A DNA stretch of 64,000 nucleotides from Phialocephala subalpina (lineage: Eukaryota; Ascomycota; Leotiomycetes; Helotiales; Mollisiaceae), in the NCBI GenBank assembly GCA_900073065.1, contig FJOG01000069.1:62001-126000 (forward strand). Reading direction: 5' to 3'. The position numbers and the translations under genes were made by a program. Positions 20,398 to 33,200 of this stretch are shown one piece after another (the first letter of the stretch is position 1; every line of letters begins with the position of its first letter). The notes under the pieces are model-generated. The model did no database searches and was not told where the DNA came from. It saw nothing but the letters and a program-made list of their open reading frames with translations.

Positions 20398-22685
20398 GAC
20401 TATCATAGGAGTCTTGAGAGGAAGCTTCTTGCTTAGTCTGATAAGGGTATCTGCTGCTTGGACAGAGGGAACAGATAGTCTTGGTGCGGTCTCAAGTGAA
20501 AGCAAGTTATGTAGTGAGATTGGGATAGAGCTTTTGAAGCGGGGGGTGAGTTGTGTTCCCTTCATCGCTTTGATAGAGACTGATCACATGACTAGGGAAA
20601 TGCAGCAGATGCTTTGGTAGGAACGACATTGTGCGTCGGCGCCGTTGGTCAGTATTGCGGTCAAATTCATGAAGTTATACTGAGTTTCTTCAGGTGTGCA
20701 GCATAGCGGTATAGGAGGAGGTGGATTTATGCTCGTCAGAAGTGCAGATGGAGAATACGAATCTATTGGTGGGTTCCAAGCACGACATGTCAGGGGTAGA
20801 CTGACGCATCTAGATTTCCGGGAAACGGCTCCTGCTGCGGCTCATCGGGACATGTACCAGGGTAATATGCTGGGGAGTGTGTGGAGTGGGTTAGCAAGTG
20901 GGGTACCTGGCGATTTGAGGGGTTTGGAGTATCTTCACAATAAGTATGGAGTGAGTGAGCACGAGGCTACTCTCATTGACACTGCTAACAGCTCAAGTCA
21001 TTGCCATGGAGATCAGTATGCAATCCCGCTGTTCATGTTGCGAGATATGGATTTCCAGGTAAGTCTGAACTTCTGATCAAACTTGCAAGTGCTGACTTTC
21101 TTCAGTCACCGAGGACTTGGTTTACTACATGAAAGCCGCCATGTCATTCGGCAACGGCACCAACAAATTCCTGATCGAGGACCCACAATGGGCAGTGGAC
21201 TTCGCTCCGAATGGTACTCTGAAAGGACTCGGCGAAACCCTGACCAGGAAACGCTACGCAAAGTACATCTGTTGCACACCATCCTCACACATTTCATCCC
21301 TCTAACACCCAACAGTACCCTCGAAAAGATCGCCAAACATGGCGCCAGAGTATTCTACGAAGGCGAAATGGGTATGTCCCTTTGTTTGCTTTGACGACCA
21401 AAACTGACCTTCCCTCCCAGCAAACTACACTGTCGCAGCCATCCAAGCCAAAAACGGAACCATGACCTTAGAAGACATGAAGAACTACCAAGTCTCCCTC
21501 CGCCCCACCGTAAACATCTCCTACAAAGGCTACCGCCTCCACTCGACCGGTGTCCCCTCCGGCGGCGCTGTCGGCCTCGCTATTCTAAAAATCATGGAAG
21601 GCTACAACAGTAGCTCTTCCTCATCCATAGAAGATATCGGACTTGAAGTTCATCGATTTGATGAGGCGATGAGATATTCCTACGCTGCCCGCAACGAACT
21701 TGGTGACCCCGATTATTTCAGCTACATGGAAGGTCTTGAAGCAGAGATGCTTAAGCCTACGACTGCTGAGAAGATCAGGGAGATGATCCTCGACGACAGG
21801 ACGAGAAACGTGAGTGATTATCGACCGAATTCAAATCAACAACAGCAGTATTTCTTGCCCGATAACGGCGGAACATCTCACGTCGTCGCTACAGACGCAT
21901 CGGGGCTGTCCATAACTTCAACCTCTACCGTCAACCTACTATTTGGGTCACAGTTGGTGGTTCCCGAGACTGGTCAGCCTCTATTTCCTCCCATGTCACC
22001 GCATCCCTTTATTTTCCTTCTGATCTGAATCCGAGCTAACGAACCTAGGTGTCGTAATGAACAATGAAATGAACGACTTCTCCATCCCCGGCACCCCCAA
22101 CGCATTCGGTTTCGTCCCCTCACCAATAAACTACATCGCTCCCGGAAAACGCCCCTTATCCTCCATTACACCAATCATTGTCGAACATCCGAATGGGACG
22201 CTGTATTTGAGTATTGGTGCTGCTGGTACGTGCTTTTCCACTTAAGGTTGACTCATTGCCTTGTCACCTTGAACTCGAGGCACCAAGAAGGAGGCGCAGG
22301 AGGTGTAGAGCTACCCTTCTCGTCCCTCTCCACTTAACACAAAGTACTCTTGAGATGCGGGGAGGTTTGACTAACAAGCATCACAGGAGGTTCAAGAATC
22401 ATCACCAGCACCGCACAATCAATCTGGCACATCCTAGACCACGGCATGACGGTACCGGAAGCGTTAGCTGCGCCTCGTCTTCACGACCAACTCCTCCCCG
22501 CCTACACAACCTTCGAACTCGGGTTCAACAAAGAGATCATAAAGAGCATGGTAGAAAGAGGTCATAATGTCTCTTGGGCCGGTCTGCATAATAGTGCCGT
22601 GCAAGGCGTTCGACGGTTATGGAATGGGAGTTTCGAGGCGGGGAGTGAGCCTAGGCAGGTTAATAGTGGGGGTTTGGCTGTGTAG
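20398..22685 (+). CDS. Gamma-glutamyltransferase / glutathione hydrolase
   Basis: Exons are 20398-20545, 20596-20647, 20694-20768, 20814-20950, 20998-21058, 21106-21262, 21316-21371, 21421-21972, 22049-22225 and 22387-22685. The start lies upstream, probably in the exon at 20098. It is an Ntn-hydrolase cleaving the gamma-glutamyl bond of glutathione. Motifs in order: a hydrophobic segment (GSFLLSLIRVSAA, a likely signal anchor), GAVSSESKLCSEIG, KRGGNAADALVG, HSGIGGGGFMLVR, DFRETAPAAA, then the autoprocessing/nucleophile threonine in GGTSHVVATD. After that come NLLFGSQLVVPETG, NNEMNDFSIPG, GKRPLSSITPIIVE and AAGGSRIIT, ending NSGGLAV. Several N-glycosylation sequons fit a secretory or vacuolar enzyme. 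The 45-bp intron 20769-20813 is a multiple of three with no stop, so it can be missed by gene finders. Confidence 0.9.
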
Positions 22686-23388
22686 ATACTTGGTATGGAC
22701 GGGAATGACTCAGAATTTGAATAAGTAGGGTCGGTATACTTGGTAGAGGGAGGAAAGATTGGATAGAGCACGATAGAGTTTGAACATATTTTTATTTTTC
22801 GAATACACTTGTCGAGATTCACCTCCTCGATATTATCACAAAGGCACGAAGTGGAAGGCGCGAAATGTTCCATCATGAAATCTCTTCCACATTTGCTATA
22901 CAGCTATCGAACCATCTCCCATCTTTCCCCCTCAGCCCCAGTCATGCTCATCTCTCATTCATCTTCGTCGTTTACCACCCACGCACTCGCTCATCAATGC
23001 TTGCTTGCTTGATCAAGATAAAACTATGCTACAATTATGCCTCCTTCCCAATTGCCTGAGAAACCATGTTTGGGCTATCCGATCCCATTCGATCCGATCC
23101 ATACCTACAACGCCGTCGCTTGTTTGATTTACCCTGCCTGATTGCCATTCGATTGAGAAGAAAATCCGCCTGTGTTTCCTGACGAGTTCCGCCCATCATT
23201 GCCCATTCCCACCGTTCCTTGCCATCCGAGTATTGCATCACTTCGTCCCGTCATTGTCCCTCATACCCATGATCATTTTTCCACCCATGCAGTGCCATAC
23301 CATGCATGCATGTCTTCACCATTAAAACATCGCTAACCACCCAATGCCTCATATCTCACTCGGAAAGTGAAGTGAAGTGAATGTCCAA
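22686..23388. other. Convergent 3' region
   Basis: It lies between the glutamyltransferase stop and the kinase stop on the other strand. No coding signal; presumably two 3' UTRs. Confidence 0.6.
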
Positions 23389-26300
23389 TCACCCCTCGTT
23401 CATCACAACCTTCTTCGCCGTCTCGGTGCTGCCAACAGATGCATTCGTGCCTCTCCTCTCCAGCTTGTTTCTCTCCAATTTCACTTCTACCGGCGACGGA
23501 GGATTTTGAATCTTCGGTTTCCGTCGGGACATTGTAAGACCCTCATCAGAATCAGAGTCATCGTCATCATCTGCTGTAAAAGTGGTGTCCTTGTCGCCAT
23601 TATACCCTTCATCATCCTCGTCTGGTGATAGCAAGACGAGCTCGTCTGATGATAGCACGACGAGGTCATTTGAATGTGCCACTGGGATTGGGACTTCGGT
23701 TTCTGTGTCTATAGAAGTTTGCTTGGATAGTGCTGGGGGAGTGAGAGAGTCGGGGGTACTGTAGGTAGTGATTCCATGCTCACTATGTCGTATCGAGCCG
23801 GGACACTGGAGCATCTCACCTTCAGTATCCGCAGAAACCGAAGATGCGCCGGATATCAAAGCCGGAAGGGAAGGAACAGACGGATAAAACTGATCCGTAG
23901 ACCCGAGGTTATCTGACGAAATGGGAGAGGTGATGTCTGAAGGTGAGGTAATGGAGTTGGAGTTGACCGAACTGTATGAGTGTGCACGATTGGCATCTGC
24001 AGTTTGCGTGTATGTAAGGTCATCTGGTGACGGGGGACATTGAGCTTGGAGCTCAGCTCGCTGTAGTGCCTCGTTCGTCAATTGTTGACGCTTCATTTCG
24101 GCGTGCTCTTCTAAGCGACGTCTCCTTTCCAGTGTTTCTTGAGCTCTTTGGAAGGATTCGGGTGTGCTAGCACCGTAGATCCGTGGTGCCGGTGTCTTGC
24201 CTTCAGGAGTCCGATTTGCCGTAGCAGGCCTATTGTCCAGGTTTGATGCCGCAAGCGCAGCATGGGGGACATCTGGAGTTGACTGAGATGAATGTGCTTG
24301 GTGAGCTTGGAGAATGTGGTGCTGGAAAAATAGTGGAGATGCGAGGGGTTTATCCAGATTGGTAGGGCTGACATCGTTGGATCGGGAGATAGGTCGTGGA
24401 TGGTGAAGCATAAGGGGATGCTGGAACAGTCCTGGTGCGGTAGCAGTACTCATCGCAACGCTTGGTTCGCTATGCTTGTTTTCCGATTCGAAAAAACTGC
24501 GGTCGACGGATCGGGCTCGAGAAGGTGATTCTTCAATGTCCGGCATACCTTGGGTCATTGAACCGTCCCTCCCTCGGCCATTCCAAAGATGCCCACCGAA
24601 CAGGGCTTCCATAAAATCGGGCGAGTGTCGAGGCGATCGTTTTCCATTGTCCGACGCTGGCCCGTTCATTGACCTTGAATACGAATGGCCGCGGTGGACA
24701 ATCGTTTGAACAGACGCCGCCGCCGAGACGGTACGATCCGGCGGGCCTGGTCTAGTATCAGGATCTCCCGAGGAGGAAGGTGCTTTTTCATGTTTTGGGG
24801 TGGCTCCTACCGAAAGGGATTGCTGTTGGGCAGCAAAATCCGTTGCGAAAGGGTCTGCGTCATGGACCGACGAGATCGGGGAGGCCGTTACGGATTGAGA
24901 AAGTGGGTGACCTAAATGTCCCACAGCTTCCGGGACATGATGGAGATCGGCGAGGCTTCCGAAGTACGAAGAGGATTCGTCCCCTCTCAGGCTGGCTCGT
25001 CGGCTATCCCGAAGAACGGGGGTTAGAGGAGAGTGATGTTGAGTGTCCGTCCCAGAGCTGGTAGCATTGCTTACAGCTCTCCGCCGTGATCCCTCGCCTC
25101 TCGTCTCGCTTCTCGTTACACCAATCACCTTACCAACAGCTTTCTTGACAGCCGATCGAGCACGTTCTAGGAAGGTAATGGGCACGACAGCACGTTCCAA
25201 TTCGTTCTTGTCGACCTGGATCCGTCTGCCTGCAGTCCTCCTTGCTGGGTCTGTGTCGTCTAACCATCCAATAACACTCGCAGGTTCAATACCCTTGAGC
25301 ACCCATGGATGACGTTTGACCTCTCGTAGCTTCATCCGGTCTTGGGGGTCCTTGATCAGCATCCTCTTCAGTAGATCATATAGCTCCTTGTCGATATCCT
25401 CGAACGCGAGTTCTCCGTCTTCTCTGTACGGACCAGTCGATGGACCGGTACGTTTTATAGGGTTTGTTTGTGGTGTAGTACAGTTGGGATCAACAGCCTT
25501 GAGGCGTCGTCTAGGAATGTATACATCTTCTTTCGCGATAGCGCGGAAAAGTTGGTATTCATCGTCGGCAAGGAAGGGGATGCGAGCGAATATGAGACAG
25601 TACAGGGTGATGCCGAGGGACCAGACATCTATTTGTTCGGTGATTTTAGGTTGTTCCTTGTCGAGATCGGTGTAGCAGAGTTCAGGAGCGAAGAAGGCTG
25701 GAGTTCCGACTGTCTTCGCAAGTTCGAGATCGTCATCGAAATCCGCTGCATCAGCCTCGGAGATATTCTCCTCCGTCTCGCCATCTCTGATGGGCCGTCC
25801 AAAGTATGAGACACCGAAGTCGGAGATCTTGACACGATGATCCTTGGTCCAGAGAAGGTTGGCAGGCTTGATATCTCTATGTACAATGCCTTCGTAGTGG
25901 AGATACTCAAGACCAAGAACGGTATCTCGGAAAGTTGACCTCGCCTGTTCGATGGTGAAGCATGGAACATAGGAGAAATCATCCTCGAATGCGTCATGGA
26001 TAGTACCATCGACGGATGACATGTGGGAGATGATGCTGTCCGCCATACTTGGAGACCGTCCTCGGTAAGGCGGATCATCCGGATATGAGCCATAATACGT
26101 TCCTTCCAGGGCGGATGCTGAGCCGTGTTGAGAACCAATAGAGGGGAGAGGACCAGGATTCTCTTCTTCGTTGTCACTGTCGATGGCAGGAATGTCGAAT
26201 TCTGTAGGGAGAGGTGTGTGTGCTCTAGAGCTGGTGCGTGAGGGTGCTCGGGATGGTGGTCGGGAAGGACGACGAGAGCCGGGATTCGACGTCGCCGATT

Positions 26301-27291
26301 TGTATGAGTGGGAGAGATTTTGCGAAGAGTCGTGAGTGTTCGACCGCGTTAGCTCACCTTCCGTCTCACCTTCCTCTTCGCCGTGCTCAAGACTCCAATG
26401 ATCGACTTGTCCAAGTTGTAGGGACGAAACCTTTGCCCTTTGTGCTTCTTTCCGAAGTCGACGCCGTTCCAGCATCTTGAAATATTTCTCATCATCACCA
26501 GTCTCCTTCTCTCCTCTTTGCTCCCTCTCTATCCTTCGACGCTCGAAATAACATACCTGCTTGTCGCCCTTCTTGCGCCATACAATCTCTCCGAGCTCAA
26601 CATGTTCCAACACCATGTAGATCTTCTTCAACTCGGGATCGTCGATGACTTCCAGCAGGCCGACAACGTTCGGGTGTCTGATCTTCTTCAGAATAGCAAT
26701 CTCCCTTTTGGTCTTGTCTTCTGGTGAGACGGTGACTCGTCCAAGCTTGCGCTTCTTGGAGAAGCGTTGTATGATCTTGATAGCCACATAGTCGCCCGTC
26801 TCGAGACTGCGTGCCAACTTGACCTTGCCATGAACACCTCTGCCAATCTCGTTGATGATCTCGTACTGGTTTATGAGCTTTCGGCCAGTAATGAAATCTT
26901 GTTCGACTTGAGCTTTGTGGGTTCTGATGTGCGCATGTTAGTAAGAGCAATGACGTTATGGTTTAAAAATAGGGGGTTCGAGGGCGGCGACAGCAATGAA
27001 AATGCTCCGGGACGTAGAAAGCAGTAGCAGAGACAGTTATCGAGTCCATGCATGCGTCGTACAAGAGAGCAGAGGTTGATGGTGGTGCAAAGGCTGGCAG
27101 AAGACCAAAGAAGCGACTCACTCTCGAACTTTATGCATCTGCAGCGGGTGCAAATATGGACTCGAATGCGGAGTTCCGTCTGATAGCGGAGGAAGATGTG
27201 TGCGGATCGGGGCGAGTGTAGGAGAGAAGAGTCCTGGACTCGAGGACGCAGAGGGCGTGTTGCTCGCGGTCTTCGTTGTTGAGGGCTCCAT
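23389..27291 (-). CDS. CaMKK-like/SNF1-activating serine/threonine protein kinase
   Basis: Exons are 27291-27122 and 26923-23389 (198-bp intron, GTGAGT donor), giving 1234 aa. The start MEPSTTKTASNTP begins a Ser/Pro-rich leader that splices into QYEIINEIGRGVHGKV. The Gly-rich loop is near residue 82, VAIK lysine near 103, catalytic HRDIKPANLLW near 405, DFGVSYFG near 424, GTPAFFAPEL in the activation segment. The N-lobe is interrupted by roughly 180 residues of charged, RPSRPPSR-type sequence before CFTIEQARSTFRD, as in fission-yeast Ssp1 and other fungal CaMKK-group kinases. These phosphorylate the activation loop of Snf1/AMPK and act in stress, glucose and morphology control. The 600-residue C-terminal tail is disordered and ends in acidic and basic clusters. 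High confidence in group, lower in the exact orthologue. Confidence 0.9.
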
Positions 27292-30200
27292 CATGCGGAG
27301 AGACCATATTTAGCGTACTGAGTCCCCGAAGCAGACGGATTGAAGACTGTCAGCAAACGATATACATTTGATTGATCGAACTGTTGATCCAGGAAGTGTA
27401 ATTGAGTGTGCGCGGTGTGTGGAGGTGGCAATGTTACGCGGTTGTGGTGGTGGAAGATGGAAGTGGTGGCGATCGTTTTTAATGTTGAAGTTCTCGGGAG
27501 CAGTGCAATAAGGTGTTGTGGTGGGGAGGCTGCGACTGTTTGGCTTGGGGTCTTTCTCGGATGTTGGTGGTACGGTACGGTAGGCGAAGTGGCTCAGGCG
27601 CTGTCATAAATAAAAGGGCTTAGCGCAATCGAGTATGGCGCTTGATTGCGAGAGGAGAGGACCACCAAAATAAAGAACAGGCCAGGCCATAGACTGCAGA
27701 GTGGAAAGTGCGTCTCGGGACGATATCTAGGTGGGCAAGCGAGAAGGCGAAGAGGACGAGAAGGGTTAGAGTGATGACCAGGAGACCAGGTAAAGCGAGA
27801 CAGAGAAAGGATGAGTGAGGTGTGAGGCCTGGGAGCGGTGCGAGCGATCGGTATCGATGTCTGTAATCGTGAGATTCCACCCGCCAAGATCCTTCGCCAA
27901 CCCAAAAACAGCCGAGTTTTGGAGGGGTGAGAAAGGAGGCGAGAGGGAGCGAAAGTGTAAGCAAAAGCGTCGATGGCCAGGCCAAAACAGGAACTGCACT
28001 CTTTGCACAGGATAATTGGCGACCTAGAAACAGCGATGACCCGATTGATGATCAACCTGGACCGAGGACCTTTCTCCGGATACTACTCCACCAATTCTGA
28101 CCAAGTTGACCCAGAATTCAACACCACCGCACCTTGGGCTGCAAAATGATATCGCTGCCGCTGCACCCCAGATCTGACGCTGATGATGAGGATAGCCCAC
28201 ACCAGATGCAGTGATGCAGAGCACTTGGAGTTGCAGTGGCGCACCTCGACTTTCTAGGCTTCACCAGGCTCGCGATAGTGTTGAAAGCTCCTTCAACAGT
28301 TCGCCCCATTCACCAATCGCAAGCTGCCCACCACTGCTGATCTGCCCCAAAATAAATCCCGTTCGGCTGGGAAGGAATGGCCTGCTCCTGCTCTCAACAC
28401 CACCGCAACACCGATCAACGATGAGGCAGAGCCTTGGCGATGGAGCGGGAAAGGCGAGGGGAAGGGGAGGGAGGCAGTTACCGCACACGACAGCTGCAAC
28501 AGGATGCAAGTGGGCGTGAAGGAGCGTGGGTGCGTATGTCTGCGTATGCCATCAATTCTCCGTTCGGGTGAGGATATCTCAGCATGAGATTTGGGTAGGT
28601 ATGATAGGGTTAAAGAAGGTAGGGTTAGGCAAGGATAGGAGGACGGTCTGGTCTGGTCAAAGGGGAGAAAAGGAGGCGTGCTGATTGTCTGCTTATAAGT
28701 GAGACTTTCAGGAAACACAGTCTCTCAAATCTTTCCACTACGACGATGCAATGCCACGGCACCCCGCCGTAGTTGCCAGTAGTGGTGCTCTCTAACCCTC
28801 GATCACCAGATAGCTTTCAGTGACCCTTCAGATGGGCGAGGTCGAATCAAATTGATGGATAGCCGCTGTACGCTGCGACAAAGATTTAAAGTATGGCAAC
28901 GGGCATGGACCGGACATGGCATGGCATGGCATGGCTGCATCTTTTGATACTCTTCTGGGGCTAGTATGGAGCAATATGGCTGGTTATGGCTTGGGCTGGC
29001 CGCTTGGTTTCTCCGGTAGCCCCTCTGAGTGGTGGACCCTGGATTTTTGCATGGGCATTTGTCTGGAGAGAGAGGTTTCCCCTCACCCACCTCACCCAAC
29101 GACGACGACATCCTCCTATTCCGTACATGCTGTGAGACTAGCACCCATGGAAAACGCGGAGAAGTATGAATCCCTCACATATATTTCTGAATCCCAATCC
29201 CATATCCTGCATGCTGCAAAGTGAAGTCCTTTCTGTCGCAATGCCCAAGTCAGGGATCCCATCAAGTTCTTCCTCTCCAGTCAATAAATATACTTTTGAT
29301 GCTTCACTCCCAGCCAAGAACATTCCACATTTTGAATGTCCACCGGAGAGAAATAGCTCATGCATGCGATTTGCAGCGCGGACTTCATCAGCCATGGTTT
29401 CTTTAAGTGGAGGATGCAGAGGATGCAGAGTGCATTCAGCCACATCGGTTCTTTCGGCATGGGACGAAAATATTTCTTTCTGAAAAAACTTTTAGAGTTT
29501 GAGCCTTCAAGTCATGGAGATGCACTAGTGCTGAAGATGAGAGCAGATCGTCAATTGAATTTCAAGAAGACCCGTGATACTCGAGCAAGAAACTCTTTCC
29601 CCTGTTTCTCCCTCAAGTTTACCCCTGTAAGATTCACATGGAGGGGTAAAAGTTCACGATATCAATTGGACCTCTAATCGACCGTGCTCAGAATTACTTC
29701 AAATCAGAAACCTACATCCCTACAATCTCGTCCTCTCTCCGTGATCCGCGATATCGAAGGAACCTGGATGGCCAACATGAGGTCCGGGTTTACCCATCTT
29801 TGATACCAATGCCCCTCATAAACTTCCCGTACCTTGCACCGACATCAACCTCATCGTCACCAGCTCCAGTATCGCATTCCCTGCCTTGCACCCGAACGAC
29901 ATATCATCATAACGGAGAAACGACGACATCAAATCCCTCACCAAAAAAAAACGACAAAGATAAAAATAAGGCCATCTCATCCCAACTCACCCCCAAAGTT
30001 TCACGCTCATCCCCCCACATAAACACCATGAACCTAGATATAGTGAAAAGCTTCATTTCATTCCCATTCATCCATACAAGCAGTTCACGCCCCCCACACG
30101 ACGTATCACTTTCCCCATTCCCATCCGAAGCCATACAATCGTCTGTCCCACGCTCCGACGCGCGATATTTTTTCATGTCGCGTTGAAGATCGCTTCAATG

Positions 30201-33200
30201 ATCGCGTGCGGATTTTCCCAGGAAGAGAAAAAAAGAGAAGATTTTGTGAAGCAGGACTCGATCTCACGATGCCACATCTCTCCAATCACTTCCCTTCCGT
30301 CCACGAGCTCTCTGGGCATCACTGCATTCCCCTAAACTTCACCCTCGTTCTCTTCACGGTGCATGGAGCTCTAGATGCCCTGGCCTTTTCGCTCGTTGTA
30401 CTTGTCCAGCTGTGATGGATTGTACGCCGCGCCCGCGGACTTCCACCTCCTCACGCAGTCACGATGGGGTCATCCAATATCCGGCGTGCTACCTGACCAG
30501 TGGTGCGGGTGCGGCAGCTAGGGTTACCCAATATCAGGTCACCCGCCGTCAAAACGCACTCTTCCTGCATATTTGCTAGGGTTAAACAAGAAAAGCTTTC
30601 CTGCCCTGTCGTATCGCGGGGTGCTCAGTGGTGGATGCACGTGAACCCTTTTTCAAATCTGGGTGCATGGACCGTGATGGGTGTGCATGTTCTGTCTCAA
30701 GCCCGGTATGAGAGCTATGAGCTGAGCGCTGAAGGTGTATTTCGAATTGCGAAAGGGAAGTGGATGAACGTGGCAAACTCACGGCGGGAGGAGGTCACTA
30801 TGGGGAGCGTTTTTGACTTCACGGACTATTTTTCCGTCGCGACGGCAACTTCTTGATAGGATATCTCGGATCATGCATCTCCATCCTAGCTTTGCCGTCG
30901 TTCAACCTTCTTTCCCTTCCCGCTTTAAAGTTCAAAACCAAACCTAAAGCTGAACTCCCTTCTTCACCCGATCGAGAAAAGCAAAGAAAAAGGCCTGGAG
31001 AAACAGCGGGACGATCCGCTGCCTGCTGCAAGGATCTTTTGCTGGCTCTAGCGCACTCGATCGTAGTTATCGTTACATCGGGCCAGTATCCCGATTCGCC
31101 ATCACCATTGTCTCAATTCGTTCCGGAGCCTGCTCGCTTTTGGATTTGATGGCCGGATGGAGTACTGCTCGATTATGTTGTGCATTGCCAGGCTGATTTC
31201 TCAAACAAGTTGTAGGTAGGCAGGACCGGACAGGGTATGGTAGGGTCTTGATACGAGATCCTGTTTTGACAGTTGAGGTTCACGATGTTGCGGTGCCGTT
31301 CGTTCCAGAGATCGAGCGAGCGAGCAAGCGAGTCACTGAAAAGAGGAAGCGGCGTTCCGTCGCCGCCACCCGGTTTCTTTTCAAATGTTTTGGCAGATGG
31401 ATGGAGTTGCATCTTCACACCCTCTTCTTTCTTGCGATTCCATATTTCAATTCCAGGCCGGTGAGAGTTACTCAAGTTTCGTAACTTATTCATCGATGCA
31501 GCAACAGCTCAGCCACGGGTCCAGTGTGCCGTGCAGTATGTTGACTAGGGTATTTCTGGGGTTGGATGGAGGGTGAGACATTTCACATGAATGGATGGAG
31601 ATGGGCTTGTGTGACCTAAGATAAGATATCGATTTCGATCTTCCTTTCCCATCTGCCTGCTTTTCAGCCTGTTTTCCTTTCTTGAATTCTTGGCAGCAAG
31701 CGATGTTGGGAAGTCTTTTGATTTGTGGAACTGAGACAGGACAGACACCATCGGGGTTTGGTTGATTAATCATCATATCGCGGGTGGTATTGAGAGTTGT
31801 TGAGAATCGCATCCGCTTTTTTTTGAAAGTGCATGTTGGAAGTACCACTGGATGAAGATGGGGAAGGTTGCATGCAGCTCGGGTAAGATCGATGAGATGA
31901 TGACTTGCATTATCGAAAGGGCGGGATAGCTTCGTTGTTCCTTGTTAGACTTGGACCTCTCATGTTGTGGATGGTCAGACAGAGATAGGGTTGCGGCGAG
32001 GTTGAGATCAGTTCGTTTTCATCCTCAAGGTTGGATCTTCAAGGTTCAGCGCGAGACCTGCATCCAATCTCAGTTTAGCATCAGCTGCATCTTGAGAGCT
32101 TGAATCAACATCATTTATCTCGAACACATGTGGTGTCGTTGTCAAAGTCCAAGTTATGTACCAAGCAATATGAAAGTTCAAAACAATGTCTCACATGATC
32201 GCTTTCCTCCGTGACTTAGGTGACCTCTATAGGGTTATCTCATATCAGCACCATCCCAAGTCACGATTCTTCGGAATATTTTCCCCTCTTCAATCCTCAT
32301 CATCTTGCTTGACCCCACTAGGGTTATCAAGCATCTCTCTCTTCTGGACGTAGTCAAGTCAGGCTCAAACAATTATGCGCTTTATGTCTCTCACCTCGTA
32401 TACAAATCAAGGCCAATCCCCACCACCTCATCTACTAGTCATCCATTCTCAGCCTCCCCTGCATCCCAACCTTCATGCCAAACTCTCAACACATCAGACT
32501 CAGACACTCGGAAAAAACAGGAAGCAGACTCGAAACGAGGCTTACTCAGAGTCTCGGAGTGCATCCAAAAACAGGCTGAACAGAAACCAATATTCCATTT
32601 TCGGGATCAAGGTTCAAGCCACAATCAGCCGAGAGCCAGATCAAGGAAATCTGGGGAAGTGCAGATTCGAGATTCCGCAGCTGTGTTTTTCAACGGCTGT
32701 CTCGGGTTACGCGGGTATGGAGAAACATCGCCAACTAATCTACATTTTTGGATGGTGAGAGATTGCGATCAGCATGAGATTTGTCTGAGCATCTGAAGAC
32801 TTCAGGCGCGGGAGCCTGTGATAGCTTCAGAAGAGTGCTTCGGAGGATTCTCCGGACGGAAAAACTGAGGATAGAGTTGTGAAGATGATGGCTTGGTTGT
32901 CCCGTCTCTTGGCTGGGTTTGAGATCAGATCGACGATCATGGATGCTTATCCAGAGGTACAGTCCCGCATCTTCTCAATAGAGACTGATGCCAGCCTCGG
33001 ACGCCATGTCGTATCTTCAATCTATCTCAGTATCGAAACAGGAACCACAACAGCTGCCGCTGTCCGAACTTTGAGAGCGATGACTTCCTTACCTCACATT
33101 CTCACCTGAGAACTAGGCGCAATGGCACGCAAGACGCACAATCCAAATCCCGAAGTTGCAGTGCTGGAAGAATTGAGACTCATCAATCTCGGAAGTCCGA

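Noticed and set aside
27594..28718. Several minus-strand frames of 80-150 codons upstream of the kinase
   Set aside because: Mutually overlapping in different frames with no conserved motifs; probably leader/promoter DNA.
30240..30280. Sequence resembling the T-arm end of a tRNA (GGACTCGATCTCACGATGCC)
   Set aside because: No matching acceptor stem, D-arm or anticodon arm could be folded around it.
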